Shown: positions 17,995 through 29,856 of the stretch, in pieces | How positions within the stretch are numbered: the stretch's first letter is position 1 | How the letters are laid out: every line of letters starts with the position of its first letter | Translations under genes and position numbers: made by a program | Notes under the pieces: generated by a model | Told to the model about the DNA's origin: nothing | What the model saw: the letters and a program-made list of their open reading frames with translations, nothing else | Databases searched by the model: none | Source: CAMDPA01 sp965223035 | GTDB lineage: Bacteria; Pseudomonadota; Alphaproteobacteria; Rhizobiales; Hyphomicrobiaceae | Assembly (NCBI GenBank): GCA_965223035.1 | Contig: OZ244980.1 | Location: 5,208,001 to 5,272,000 of the forward strand | Length of the DNA: 64,000 nucleotides | Direction: 5' to 3'

Positions 17995-18330
17995 ATGCTG
18001 GAAAAGCTCGCCATGTGGTGGACGAGCACCTCCGACACCGAGAAGATCTGGGTGGCGCTCGGCTTGACGGCGCAGCTGATGTTTTCCATGCGCTTCATTG
18101 TGCAATGGATCGCCAGTGAGCGCGCCCGCCAATCGATCGTGCCGGAGATGTTTTGGTATTTTAGCTTTGCGGGCGGCATCTTGCTGTTCAGCTACGCGGT
18201 CTATCGTTTCGACCCGGTGTTCATGTTGGGCCAGGGCATGGGCCTGTTCATCTACGCCCGCAACATTCAGATGATTTGGCGCGGCAAGTGGACCGGCCCA
18301 GGCCGGGCAGCCAGCACCCCGGCGGAGTGA
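17995..18330 (+). CDS. LAB_N (lipid-A-disaccharide synthase N-terminal-like) membrane protein
   Basis: 111 residues. WVALGLTAQLMFSMRFIVQWIASERARQSIVPEMFWYFSFAGGILLFSYAVYRFDPVFMLGQGMGLFIYARN is the full LAB_N domain, with three membrane segments and the conserved FxxRFIVQWIxSE(R) and PxxFWYxSxxGG blocks. Stand-alone LAB_N proteins are usually encoded beside DPM1-like GT2 enzymes and GT39 transferases, as here; RgtF of Rhizobium is one example. A role in handling the lipid-linked sugar donor is inferred. ATG 17995 follows GGGATAT and has GGGGACACAGAGG upstream. Confidence 0.85.
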   Translation: MLEKLAMWWTSTSDTEKIWVALGLTAQLMFSMRFIVQWIASERARQSIVPEMFWYFSFAGGILLFSYAVYRFDPVFMLGQGMGLFIYARNIQMIWRGKWTGPGRAASTPAE

Positions 18331-18450
18331 GGGTTGGGCCGGTGGATTGGCACGCAGACGATGCAGCCAAGCTGGCTGTGCCTGTCGCCGTGGTTTCAGA
18401 ATTACTGATGGATGGTGGCCCCGACGCGCCCGCGACCACACATCGGGTTT

Positions 18451-18518
18451 CCAAAGGGCTGGCCCTTTGGCGGGATGGTTAAGGGTGCAACCCTTGACGC
18501 TTGCCTGCGCACGCAGGC
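18451..18518 (+). other. Three successive perfect hairpins
   Basis: CCAAAGGGC-TG-GCCCTTTGG (18451-18470), AAGGGT-GCA-ACCCTT (18481-18495) and GCCTGC-GCAC-GCAGGC (18503-18518) follow one another. None has a T-run. They end exactly where a family 1 repeat begins. They could slow RNA decay or stop transcription of the LAB_N gene, or be parts of an older element. Confidence 0.5.
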
Positions 18519-18670
18519 TAGATCATCGCGCCTTTAATCGGAACCGCAACGCCGATTCCAATTGCGCCGGTTCCGATTTAAGGCGCAAAGATGATCGCTC
18601 TTAAAGTGGTGAGCAACTTTCTGCCTTTAATCGGGATCGTTCCGATTCCGATTAAAGGCAGGTTGCTCTA
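18518..18670 (+). repeat. Family 1 element, full two-hairpin copy
   Basis: Left end CTAGATCATCGCGCC, hairpin A (AATCGGAACCG ... CGGTTCCGATTTAAGGCGC), spacer GATGATCGCTCTTAAAGTGG, hairpin B (CTGCCTTTAATCGGGATCG ... CCGATTAAAGGCAG), right end GTTGCTCTA. It is nearly identical to the copy at 22622-22772, in the same orientation. Confidence 0.88.
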
Positions 18671-18715
18671 TTGCCAGGTGTTTCCGTGTTCGCAGTTGCG
18701 ATAAGCTTGCGTTAG

Positions 18716-18856
18716 ATGGGTTTTGCCAACGAGATCATCAACACGGGCTTCAGGCGATTGATCGGCGCCGTCGCGCTGGTTGCGGCGATTGCGATCGGCT
18801 GGGGCGGCAAAGATACCGCCGGACGCTTGCTCGAGACATGGACCAACAGCCTCTAA
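18716..18856 (+). CDS. Possible small single-helix membrane protein (46 residues)
   Basis: ATG 18716 to TAA 18854-18856. The sequence runs MGFANEIINTGFRRLIGAVA, a hydrophobic LVAAIAIGWGG segment, then KDTAGRLLETWTNSL. Third codon positions are strongly G/C, as in real genes here, and there is one predicted membrane helix with a basic residue cluster before it. No strong ribosome site is visible (GCGTTAG). It begins 46 bases after a full family 1 repeat. It could be a genuine small protein or the tail of a decayed gene. Confidence 0.4.
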   Translation: MGFANEIINTGFRRLIGAVALVAAIAIGWGGKDTAGRLLETWTNSL

Positions 18857-18947
18857 CGGGTTCGAGGTTCGGCGGCGCGCACAATTGCGAGCATGCGGCG
18901 GCTACCCAAAACTTGCCTTGGGCGCACTGGATGACGCGCCCAGAGAC

Positions 18948-19709
18948 TCAAGCGCAATCGCGGTCGTGCCATTCGATGCTGCCGGGATGCACCATTGCTG
19001 CGACTTGTGCGCGAAAATCGGTTCGCTTGAGGCCCGCAACGTAGATCAGACCTGAGCCAGCATGGAGATGTGCAAGGAAACTCGCGCCGACTAAGAAACG
19101 GGCGTCCATCTCCGGTGCAAAAAAGCTGAGCTGCGTTACTGGCAGCGCCATAGTATTTTTCCGAAGGGTACTTATTCCGAGGTCCGTCAGTTCGCCAACC
19201 TCAAGGCAAACTGCGCCCGCGACGCAAAGCTCCGTTAGCGCGACCGTGATTGAAAACGAGGACAGGCTTTCATCTTGTTTGTGCCAGTCGGCTTCGTGGG
19301 AATGGCGGTAGTAGACAGGCGGATCAGCCTGGCCAAGGTCGTCAATGCGGATACCAAAGTACGTGCAGCCTTGGCACTCCACGTAAAATACAACATGGCC
19401 TTGCACGACCTGGAGCTCATCCGGTCGAAGCAGCGAGTTCTGCACCGCCGTTAGAGCCGGCAGTCGACCAACCGCCGCGTACCAATCAATAAGAGCGGCC
19501 GGCAGGTGGACGGATACCGAAGATGCGCCACGCGCCTCCGGGGCGACGAACCTTGACGGACTGATGCTGTGCGGTTTTTCGAGATCCGCTCGCCGGTAGC
19601 CCCAGTCCGATTTCGAGGTCTGATCGAGAAACAACTCTCCGAGCTGGATCAACAAATGCATCCGCCCCATTCTCGTACGCGGTGCCCAATCGATTTCCCT
19701 CAGATCCAT
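18948..19709 (-). CDS. SMI1/KNR4 (SUKH)-like protein
   Basis: 253 residues from ATG 19709 (GTG two codons earlier). The stretch LPAALIDWYAAVGRLPALTA followed by NSLLRPDELQVVQGHVVFYV, then ECQGCTYFGIRIDDLGQADPPVY, has the layout of SUKH domains: Leu-Pro-x-x-Leu-x-x-Phe/Tyr, an Asn before Leu-Leu-x-Pro-x-Glu-Leu, and a Trp/Phe-Gly-Ile strand ending in Asp-Pro-Pro. SUKH proteins are best known as immunity proteins against polymorphic toxins, though many have other roles. No toxin gene is adjacent. It overlaps the small membrane-protein frame upstream and lies near a DUF4132 gene. Confidence 0.6.
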   Translation of the reverse strand: MDLREIDWAPRTRMGRMHLLIQLGELFLDQTSKSDWGYRRADLEKPHSISPSRFVAPEARGASSVSVHLPAALIDWYAAVGRLPALTAVQNSLLRPDELQVVQGHVVFYVECQGCTYFGIRIDDLGQADPPVYYRHSHEADWHKQDESLSSFSITVALTELCVAGAVCLEVGELTDLGISTLRKNTMALPVTQLSFFAPEMDARFLVGASFLAHLHAGSGLIYVAGLKRTDFRAQVAAMVHPGSIEWHDRDCA

Positions 19710-20014
19710 GGCCACAACCCATTGCGCGCACGCCGCCCATGCCCTATGGCCGCGTCTCGATGGCCGACAAGCTCTGGCGCGCCCGTTTGAGCGCCTGCGA
19801 TCGCCGCATCAAAACGGGTAAGTGTCAGCGCTAGTGGCCGATCGCTTATGAACCATCCGGCGCCAAATCCGATCAGGAAGAGGACCGACACAATAGCACA
19901 TTGCATCGAGACCGTCACCGCGAGCGACTGCGGCAATGGCCCGCCCGAACGCCATAGCAGTTGCCATTGCTCAAGCTTGCCGAGCATATAGAGAACGGTG
20001 AATACGGCCCCCAA
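19700..20014 (-). CDS. Small membrane protein, possibly 5'-truncated by a repeat
   Basis: 104 residues if read from TTG 20014. Two hydrophobic segments are visible (GAVFTVLYMLGKL and AIVSVLFLIGFGAGWFI). The frame continues upstream with another plausible membrane stretch (VLAPIVAGYL, then RSPWIVLPLGAVF) and runs into the family 1 repeat at 20074-20137, where it meets a stop. No ATG, GTG or TTG lies between the repeat and 20014. The original start may therefore have been removed by the repeat. Its 3' end overlaps the SUKH-like gene by about ten bases. Function unknown. Confidence 0.45.
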   Translation of the reverse strand: MGAVFTVLYMLGKLEQWQLLWRSGGPLPQSLAVTVSMQCAIVSVLFLIGFGAGWFISDRPLALTLTRFDAAIAGAQTGAPELVGHRDAAIGHGRRARNGLWPWI

Positions 20015-20073
20015 CGGGAGAACGATCCAGGGGGAGCGATGCAGGTATCCGGCAACGATCGGCGCGAGTACGA

Positions 20074-20137
20074 CTAGAGCAATCTGCCTTTAATCGGAAC
20101 CGGCTTTGCGGTTCCGATTAAAGGCGCGATGATCTAG
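20074..20137 (-). repeat. Family 1 element, short single-hairpin copy
   Basis: CTAGAGCAATCTGCCTTTAATCGG joins a stem AATCGGAACCG-GCTTTG-CGGTTCCGATT and ends in AAGGCGCGATGATCTAG; both ends are CTAG. It sits at the 5' side of the small membrane-protein frame at 19700-20014. Confidence 0.85.
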
Positions 20138-20368
20138 TGCTCCGGTTAGCAGACGCAAAACCACGGACATTGTCGTCACAACTTCCCCCTCCTCCGCATA
20201 TCGTTTGTCGACGGAATATGCGGGCACGCGGCACGTTGCAAGAGGCTCGGATCGCAAACTCAGCCCCGTGACCTGCCCAATTTGCCGCGCGGGCGGCCCG
20301 CAAATCAGCGCCCGGACCCGATCGACAGCGCGCCCAACACCCAACCGTACGGCGCACAAACGCAATGC

Positions 20369-22579
20369 CTATTTGGGTTCGTTGTGCGCAAGAAAATCAA
20401 TTGAACGGATAATGCGCGCCATGATCTCGTCGTCATAGGGCATCCAGACCGCGCCTGCTTTCATCGCGGGTAACGCGAACTCGACCGGGTCGCCATGTCG
20501 TGTCACCCGTGCCGTTGCAATGTGGATCTTGTAGTCGCGAATGCGGACGTGACGCGCCTCAATACCCACGTCACAATTTGACCCACCATCTTGATAGAGC
20601 CTACGCAGCGCAGAGCAACGCATGTTGGCACTCTGCCCACCTGGCAAATTCTGCCGCCACATCATGTGCTCACCACAGACCATCGTCTCGGAGCAGGCGG
20701 CGTGCAGCGCTGCGTAGTGTTCAACGGGATCGTAAGCAAACGCCGCCACGCTGGTCAGCAAGTCCACACTGCGCAGCACCTCAGATAACACGATCGGATT
20801 GACATCACCAAGCCGGGCCGGCTGTAGGTCTCCCAGATCCGTGCGACGCGAGACAGTAACAGCACCGCTCTTAACGTGGCCTAACGCGCCAGGGTACAGG
20901 CCATGCCCAACGTCGAACAGAAACTTCTGATCACCAAGCCACAGAATGAGCCCGTCGACGTGATCAATCGCCCAGCCCTGTGCCTGAGCCACGCCCAAAA
21001 GGCGTCTGACGTCCAAACTGTAACCGGCAAACAAATCTGTCGACGAGGTTGTGAGGTCGTCGTCATCAGGCCGATAGTTTTCCCGAAACGCTTGCGCAAA
21101 CGGCTGTTTGATTTTCGATGAGACGATGACATCGCGCCAAGCCTCGCGCTCATCGACGTCACTTAATAGCGGGTGCCAAAGCGTAATCTGCTGATCTAGC
21201 GCCTTGGCCAGGACGGAGCCATCCGCGCGCTGCCATTGAAACGCACCTCGCTTAAGCGCCGGGCGGGCCGTCGCAGCAGTTCCGTTGTCGTCGCAGATTT
21301 GCCAAATCAGTTTTTCCGTCATCGACCTTAGCGGCTTCAAATCGAAAAAGCGTTGGTGCCAGTCTTCGAACCTTAAAGGCTGGTTGTGGCGATAGAGTTG
21401 CTCGTAGGATCGTTTCACCGTCGTCACCAACGGTTTGGGGACCGGTTCGCCGCGGGGCAGCAACAATATGAGATCCGGGCGGGCTGCAAGGCGCCGCTCG
21501 GCGGTTCTCTGGAACCTGGCAAGTTTCTTTTTCACACCGGCATGGCGGGCGGCATTGGCTACCTCGCGCATGACTGTCACCGAATGTGGCGTTGGCCGTT
21601 GTTGGACAGCGTGGCCGAGCTCGAAGGAGAGCGCCTGGGACGGTGTGGTCTTGGCCTTTTGATCCGGTGCGAGACTCGCCTGAAACCACATCTGGCGCAG
21701 CCCCTGATCGAGCCACTGGCAGTCGCGGTCCAAACCAACCCGCGCCACCCGGCCGAGCACGCGCGTCTCCCAGATATCGAAGGCCTTGTGAGGTTGGTAG
21801 GCGACATCACCGCGGTGAATCGCGGCAAGCCGGCGAAGTCCTTCGGCCCAAGCGGCCTCGGCGAACGCCATGTACCCCTCAAGATCGGCGAGCGGGTAAC
21901 CTCCCGGTGGATCGATTTCGCCGTCTGTGACGTCGACCTGATAGGACCGCACGGTTTCAGCAAACTTCAGAGGCTGGCGACCGGGCATTTTTTGTACGAC
22001 ATCGAGCTCTTGATGAAGCAACGGCGCGTCTGCATGCGCATCTCGGGTTTCTGCGAGCACCCGCTCAGCGATTGCCCCACCGGCGATGAGCGCCAGGGCG
22101 AGACGCAGAAACGGCACTTCGTGAGTTGCAGTTTTCTGGTTCACGTCATCAGCGCGCAATGGCAATCGCGAAAGCAGCTCCCGACACTTTTCTGAAAGCG
22201 GATCTTCCGTCCAGCGTACAATCTCGACGGCGCGCTGCAAAAGCCAACCCTTGTCATAAAACGGCAAGGGCTCGCCTGGGTGTTCATGCGCACTGACCAA
22301 AACCTTGAGGGCTGGCAAGGCCGCGCCGTCCGTAAAGGTAGGTCTGTGCTCATCCGCCTGGCGCATCACCTGATTGGCGGCGTCCCACGCAGCGTCGGGG
22401 GCTCGCTCCCTGGCCAGCAGGACGACCCGCCACGCTTCGGGAAGCAGCAGCCCAAGTTCCACCGAATCGAGGCCACTGGCATCGAGTGTCGGACCGCGAA
22501 ATCGCGGACGCGAGACGCTTTCAGATCTGAGAACGCTCAGAAACGCGTCATACAATTCGCCCGTCACCACGCGCTCCAT
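20369..22579 (-). CDS. DUF4132 domain-containing protein
   Basis: 736 residues from ATG 22579. The middle has FDLKPLRSMTEKLIWQI and ITLWHPLLSDVDEREAWRDV followed by IKQPFAQAFRENY, the core pattern of DUF4132 proteins. The C-terminus has VLSEVLRSVDLLTSVAAFAYD, RCSALRRLYQDG and VRIRDYKIHIATARV, which match the conserved tail ending in a MPYDD motif. These proteins (relatives of E. coli YehI/MolR) are of unknown biochemical role and are often found with WGR or ATPase partners, which are absent here. It is bounded by a family 1 repeat 43 bases upstream and is a likely accessory gene. Confidence 0.78.
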   Translation of the reverse strand: MERVVTGELYDAFLSVLRSESVSRPRFRGPTLDASGLDSVELGLLLPEAWRVVLLARERAPDAAWDAANQVMRQADEHRPTFTDGAALPALKVLVSAHEHPGEPLPFYDKGWLLQRAVEIVRWTEDPLSEKCRELLSRLPLRADDVNQKTATHEVPFLRLALALIAGGAIAERVLAETRDAHADAPLLHQELDVVQKMPGRQPLKFAETVRSYQVDVTDGEIDPPGGYPLADLEGYMAFAEAAWAEGLRRLAAIHRGDVAYQPHKAFDIWETRVLGRVARVGLDRDCQWLDQGLRQMWFQASLAPDQKAKTTPSQALSFELGHAVQQRPTPHSVTVMREVANAARHAGVKKKLARFQRTAERRLAARPDLILLLPRGEPVPKPLVTTVKRSYEQLYRHNQPLRFEDWHQRFFDLKPLRSMTEKLIWQICDDNGTAATARPALKRGAFQWQRADGSVLAKALDQQITLWHPLLSDVDEREAWRDVIVSSKIKQPFAQAFRENYRPDDDDLTTSSTDLFAGYSLDVRRLLGVAQAQGWAIDHVDGLILWLGDQKFLFDVGHGLYPGALGHVKSGAVTVSRRTDLGDLQPARLGDVNPIVLSEVLRSVDLLTSVAAFAYDPVEHYAALHAACSETMVCGEHMMWRQNLPGGQSANMRCSALRRLYQDGGSNCDVGIEARHVRIRDYKIHIATARVTRHGDPVEFALPAMKAGAVWMPYDDEIMARIIRSIDFLAHNEPK

Positions 22580-22621
22580 CTCAACGGTGAGCTTGAGAAC
22601 TTGGCAAATCCGACGTGTCGC

Positions 22622-22772
22622 CTAGATCATCGCGCCTTAAATCGGAACCGCAACGCCGATTCCAATTGCGCCGGTTCCGATTTAAGGCGCAAAGATGATC
22701 GCTCTTAAAGTGGTGAGCAACCTGCCTTTGATCGGGATCGTTCCGATTCCGATCAAAGGCAGGTTGCTCTAG
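22622..22772 (+). repeat. Family 1 element, full two-hairpin copy
   Basis: Bounded by CTAG on both sides. It is nearly identical to 18518-18670, but hairpin B has paired changes (CTGCCTTTGATCGGGATCG with CCGATCAAAGGCAG), preserving the stem. It lies 43 bases upstream of the DUF4132 gene. Confidence 0.9.
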
Positions 22773-22925
22773 GCCGGCAGCCGCTCAGCCAAAATCGAAA
22801 GTGCGAAAAACTCTGGACGCTACCTCCGAAAGGGTTTTCGCAAGCCGAGCAGCGATGACAGGAGTGGTTCGCCGGACCCGGGCGGTGCAACGCAAACAAG
22901 TCTGTGGTCCGCACCCAAAAAAACC

Positions 22926-22962
22926 AAAAAACGCCGCACAGCGGAGCCGTGCGGCGTTTTTG
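22926..22962. terminator. Bidirectional intrinsic terminator of the rrn operon
   Basis: AAAAACGCCGCAC-AGCGGAGCC-GTGCGGCGTTTTT: a GC-rich stem with A/T runs on both sides, about 190 bases beyond the 5S 3' end. It would stop minus-strand rRNA transcription and also transcription arriving from the left. Confidence 0.88.
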
Positions 22963-23065
22963 TCGTTTGACCATCGTGAGAGGGTGTCTCGAATGAAATG
23001 CACGCGCCTTGAACTCGCTTGAGCCTGTACCATGCCGCTTGGTTCGCGCTCTGATTGCGCGTCAC

Positions 23066-23107
23066 GCGTCATGTCACAGGCGTCATGTCACACGCATCAT
23101 GTGACAC
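23066..23107. repeat. 14-base tandem repeat, 3 units
   Basis: GCGTCATGTCACAG, GCGTCATGTCACAC and GCATCATGTGACAC lie between the 5S gene and its terminator. The third unit contains the palindrome TCATGTGA. Confidence 0.8.
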
Positions 23108-23150
23108 GCGGCGCGGCGGTGCCGCTTGAAGCGCTCAACCCCTTGGTAGA

Positions 23151-23265
23151 CCTGGCAACGACCTACTCTCCCGCGTCTTAAGACGAAGTACCATCGGCGC
23201 TGGGGCGTTTCACGGCCGAGTTCGGAATGGGATCGGGTGCAGCCACCCCGCCATAATCACCAGGT
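23151..23265 (-). rRNA. rrf: 5S ribosomal RNA
   Basis: The minus strand reads CCTGGTGATTATGGCGGGGT ... GATCCCATTCCGAACTCGG ... GGGAGAGTAGGTCGTTGCCAGG, the standard 5S primary sequence with pairing ends (CCTGG/CCAGG). Length is about 115. It is last in the operon, and no tRNA-fMet follows it. Ends are accurate to a few bases. Confidence 0.95.
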
Positions 23266-23427
23266 CGACGAAGGGGTTGGAACTTCAGGTCCGGTCTTTC
23301 AATTTTGGTCGATGATCGAGCTTTTCGATCACACGTTTCGATCAAGTTGGTCGGTCGGCTTCACCAGCTTTTTTGAAAGCCTTCGCGTGAAACTTTTCGC
23401 GACCGAGATCGGCATAGCTTAATGAGA

Positions 23428-26248
<2,821 letters not shown>

Positions 26249-26570
26249 CTCATTAGCAATGCCCACCCCGCCGCCGCGACCTCCACGCCGGATGCCGTGA
26301 CGCTCAGCTGGCAGACATTACTGATAGAAAGACCAGAAGTTCATTCGAGATAAACCCAAACGAAGCCGCGGTTGCAACTCCGTGCCGTCCCAATCCATCG
26401 CTTTCAATTCGCCTCTCAGCGAAGCTGCAACGATGGTCGGGCCTCAGCGACTTGGACCACAGTCCAGGTCTCAGGCCTATCCCCTCTACACGATGTCAAC
26501 GATGCCGCCGGAGCCCCTTCGATTAGAAACCCGGGCGGAAAACTTGCTCTCTTGTCACGGAAACATGCGC

Positions 26571-26646
26571 TGGTGGAGCCAGACGGGATCGAACCGACGA
26601 CCTCAAGCTTGCAAAGCTAGCGCTCTCCCAACTGAGCTATGGCCCC
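26571..26646 (-). tRNA. tRNA-Ala (anticodon TGC)
   Basis: 76 bases with encoded CCA. Minus strand starts GGGGCCATAGCTCAGTTGGG, has anticodon loop CTTTGCAAG and ends GTCTGGCTCCACCA. Standard position downstream of tRNA-Ile in the rrn spacer. Confidence 0.97.
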
Positions 26647-26653
26647 AATAGAC

Positions 26654-26881
26654 CTAGGTCTTCACCTTCGAAAGATATCGGCCGAGAAGGAAACCGAAGA
26701 CTGCCGCCATAGACAGCAAAATCCCCAACACACCAAAGATCCAGAAGCTAGGCATGAAAACAGCGTAGTATTCTGGAACATCTGCGGGAACGGGTGTCAA
26801 AAGGAAGTGCACTTTCTCTACAACAAAAGCGATGCCGCAAGCAGCCAACACACCCACTGCCAACAACGTGATCGATCTCAT
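26654..26881 (-). CDS. Putative two-helix membrane protein encoded in the 16S-23S spacer
   Basis: 75 residues from ATG 26881 to TGA just 8 bases before tRNA-Ala. MRSITLLAVGVLAACGIAFV forms one membrane helix, and the FWIFGVLGILLSMAAVFGFL stretch forms a second, ending with the basic GRYLSKVKT. The composition, alternating helix-loop-helix pattern and positively charged tail look like a real membrane protein. However, the leader has no strong ribosome site, and the position between two tRNAs inside a processed rRNA transcript is abnormal. The frame also continues upstream (to 26992) through a 16-base tandem repeat. I recognise no family. Confidence 0.45.
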   Translation of the reverse strand: MRSITLLAVGVLAACGIAFVVEKVHFLLTPVPADVPEYYAVFMPSFWIFGVLGILLSMAAVFGFLLGRYLSKVKT

Positions 26882-26952
26882 CGCTGAAGTCTCGACCGGT
26901 CGTCTCGCAGCGTCACGGCAAATTCCTTCCAGCTTTGGGTAGGCGATCGACA

Positions 26953-27011
26953 GGCGCCAGTAGATGCTGGCGCAAGTAGATGCTGGCGCCAATAGATGCT
27001 AGCGCAAGTAT
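26953..27011. repeat. 16-base tandem repeat, about 3.6 units, in the rrn spacer
   Basis: GGCGCCAGTAGATGCT, GGCGCAAGTAGATGCT, GGCGCCAATAGATGCT, then AGCGCAAGTA. It lies between tRNA-Ile and the spacer ORF. Adjacent spacer DNA also has CATTTCCGG three times (about 27083-27107) and a 14-base duplication, GGTCAAGTGAAGCT (about 27127-27154). Confidence 0.88.
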
Positions 27012-27189
27012 CTACAGCCGATGTCTCCTTATAGGCAACATCTGCGGCAACATCTCCGACGACGTTCTTACCGACGTGTCGCATTTCCGGCATTTCCGGC
27101 ATTGCCAATCAGCCGCCCCGAAGCAGGTCAAGTGAAGCTGGTCAAGTGAAGCTGAGGCTTCCCCGGGCTCACCCTCTTTTGCAAAAGCA

Positions 27190-27266
27190 TGGTGGGCCTG
27201 GGAAGATTTGAACTTCCGACCTCACGCTTATCAAGCGCGCGCTCTAACCAACTGAGCTACAGGCCC
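27190..27266 (-). tRNA. tRNA-Ile (anticodon GAT)
   Basis: 77 bases with encoded CCA. Minus strand starts GGGCCTGTAGCTCAGTTGGT, anticodon loop CTTGATAAG, ends CTTCCCAGGCCCACCA. It follows the 16S gene, the usual bacterial spacer order. Confidence 0.97.
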
Positions 27267-27430
27267 GGTAAGCGCTAAGTTCCGTGAGAAGAAAGAGAAA
27301 CGGAGGCGGTGGGATCCCGCATTGAGTATTCAGACCCGCCTGACTCCAACAGCGGACCCGATGTGTTCCAAGTCGAGCGATCAAAGGTTGAGGCCATCGC
27401 GCTATTGCGATCGCCGCCTAGTGATGGCTC

Positions 27431-28918
<1,488 letters not shown>

Positions 28919-29079
28919 GAAGAGTTCAGATTCTGGTCGGCTTGGAGGAAGTCACTCCAAGGATCACTACGTAACGGGTACCTTCACACATTCACGGTTG
29001 CCACCCGATCACTCGGATGGAACGTTCATGGTGATGGCTTGAAACGCAGATCTCGCCAGAGTCTCGTGCGACCTCTCCT

Positions 29080-29122
29080 CATACGAGCAGATACTCATAC
29101 GAGCAGATACTCATACGAGCAG
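29080..29122. repeat. 16-base tandem repeat in the rrn leader
   Basis: TCATACGAGCAGATAC occurs about 2.7 times in the transcribed leader between the rrn promoter and 16S. Confidence 0.85.
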
Positions 29123-29169
29123 AAGGTCCGCAAGGACGCCACCGCCTGCGTTTCTCTTTCTTCCATTAA

Positions 29170-29182
29170 CTTGTCAAAGAGC
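29170..29182 (-). promoter_or_regulatory. boxA-like antitermination site of the rrn leader
   Basis: The minus strand reads GCTCTTTGACAAGTT, close to the bacterial boxA consensus TGCTCTTTAACA. It lies about 250 bases upstream of 16S and would recruit NusB/S10 for rRNA antitermination. Confidence 0.6.
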
Positions 29183-29339
29183 GGACTGCGACAACACGAG
29201 TCTCAGCGAGCCCAACTAGGCCCACTGCCGAAAACAACGCGCTCCTACCCGGTCTGACCGGTCAGGAACCGCGACGTTTATCGAGAGAGTCATGCCCTCG
29301 CGGGCAGCGAAGCAATGCTTACCCCGCGACGGCCTCCCA

Positions 29340-29367
29340 ATTAATATCAACAGAGAGACAATGTCAA
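29340..29367 (-). promoter_or_regulatory. Probable rrn promoter
   Basis: On the minus strand a perfect -35 TTGACA (29367-29362) is followed after 15-16 bases by TATTAA/ATTAAT (29346-29340). The DNA just upstream is A/T-rich (TTTTTTTAGC and beyond), like an UP element. It stands about 420 bases before 16S, with a boxA between. The exact -10 register is uncertain. Confidence 0.55.
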
Positions 29368-29568
29368 CTGTTGCTAAAAAAATTTCACACACTGCCGGAG
29401 CTGATTCACAAGGCACTGAAATCGCTTGTTAAAAATATGAACCCCTGTTGATAAGCAAGTCCCCCGGCGCACATTTCAATGGTTTTGACGGCAGTTCACC
29501 GTCGGCCGAGCCGGGAACGGGACTGGGCAACGGCCCTCGGCCCGCCGGCGGACGCCAATCTCAACACT

Positions 29569-29638
29569 GGGTCATGATCAGGGGGTCATGATCAGGGGGT
29601 CATGATCAGGGGGTCATGATCAGGGAGTCATGATCAGG
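29569..29638. repeat. 14-base tandem array of a TCATGATCA palindrome, 5 units
   Basis: The unit GGGTCATGATCAGG is repeated five times at a strict 14-base spacing (last unit GAGTCATGATCAGG). Each unit contains TGATCA and the near-palindrome TCATGATCA. It lies in the divergent region between the rrn promoter and the M23 peptidase gene, so it could be an operator array or a simple replication-slippage product. Confidence 0.9.
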
Positions 29639-29856
29639 AATGTCGCGCCCGCATGGTCCACCGCACCACACCGGCTCTGTCATCACCGGCTTTCTCATTT
29701 TTGCCAGCAAACCTCCTGGACAAATCAGCGCTGCGCCGGCACTAAACGGGGAGCAGGCGATACGGCGGCAATCCTCATTGTTGCCTTGAATGGGGGACAT
29801 GATCATCGGCCCGGCAACACGGGCTCGATGCAGCATTTTGGGGGGCCTGACGAGGC

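Noticed and set aside
22970..23150. tRNA-fMet after 5S
   Set aside because: No cloverleaf or CAT anticodon stem is found between the 5S gene and the terminator.
29569..29638. CRISPR array
   Set aside because: The units are 14 bases, contiguous and without spacers; no cas genes are present.
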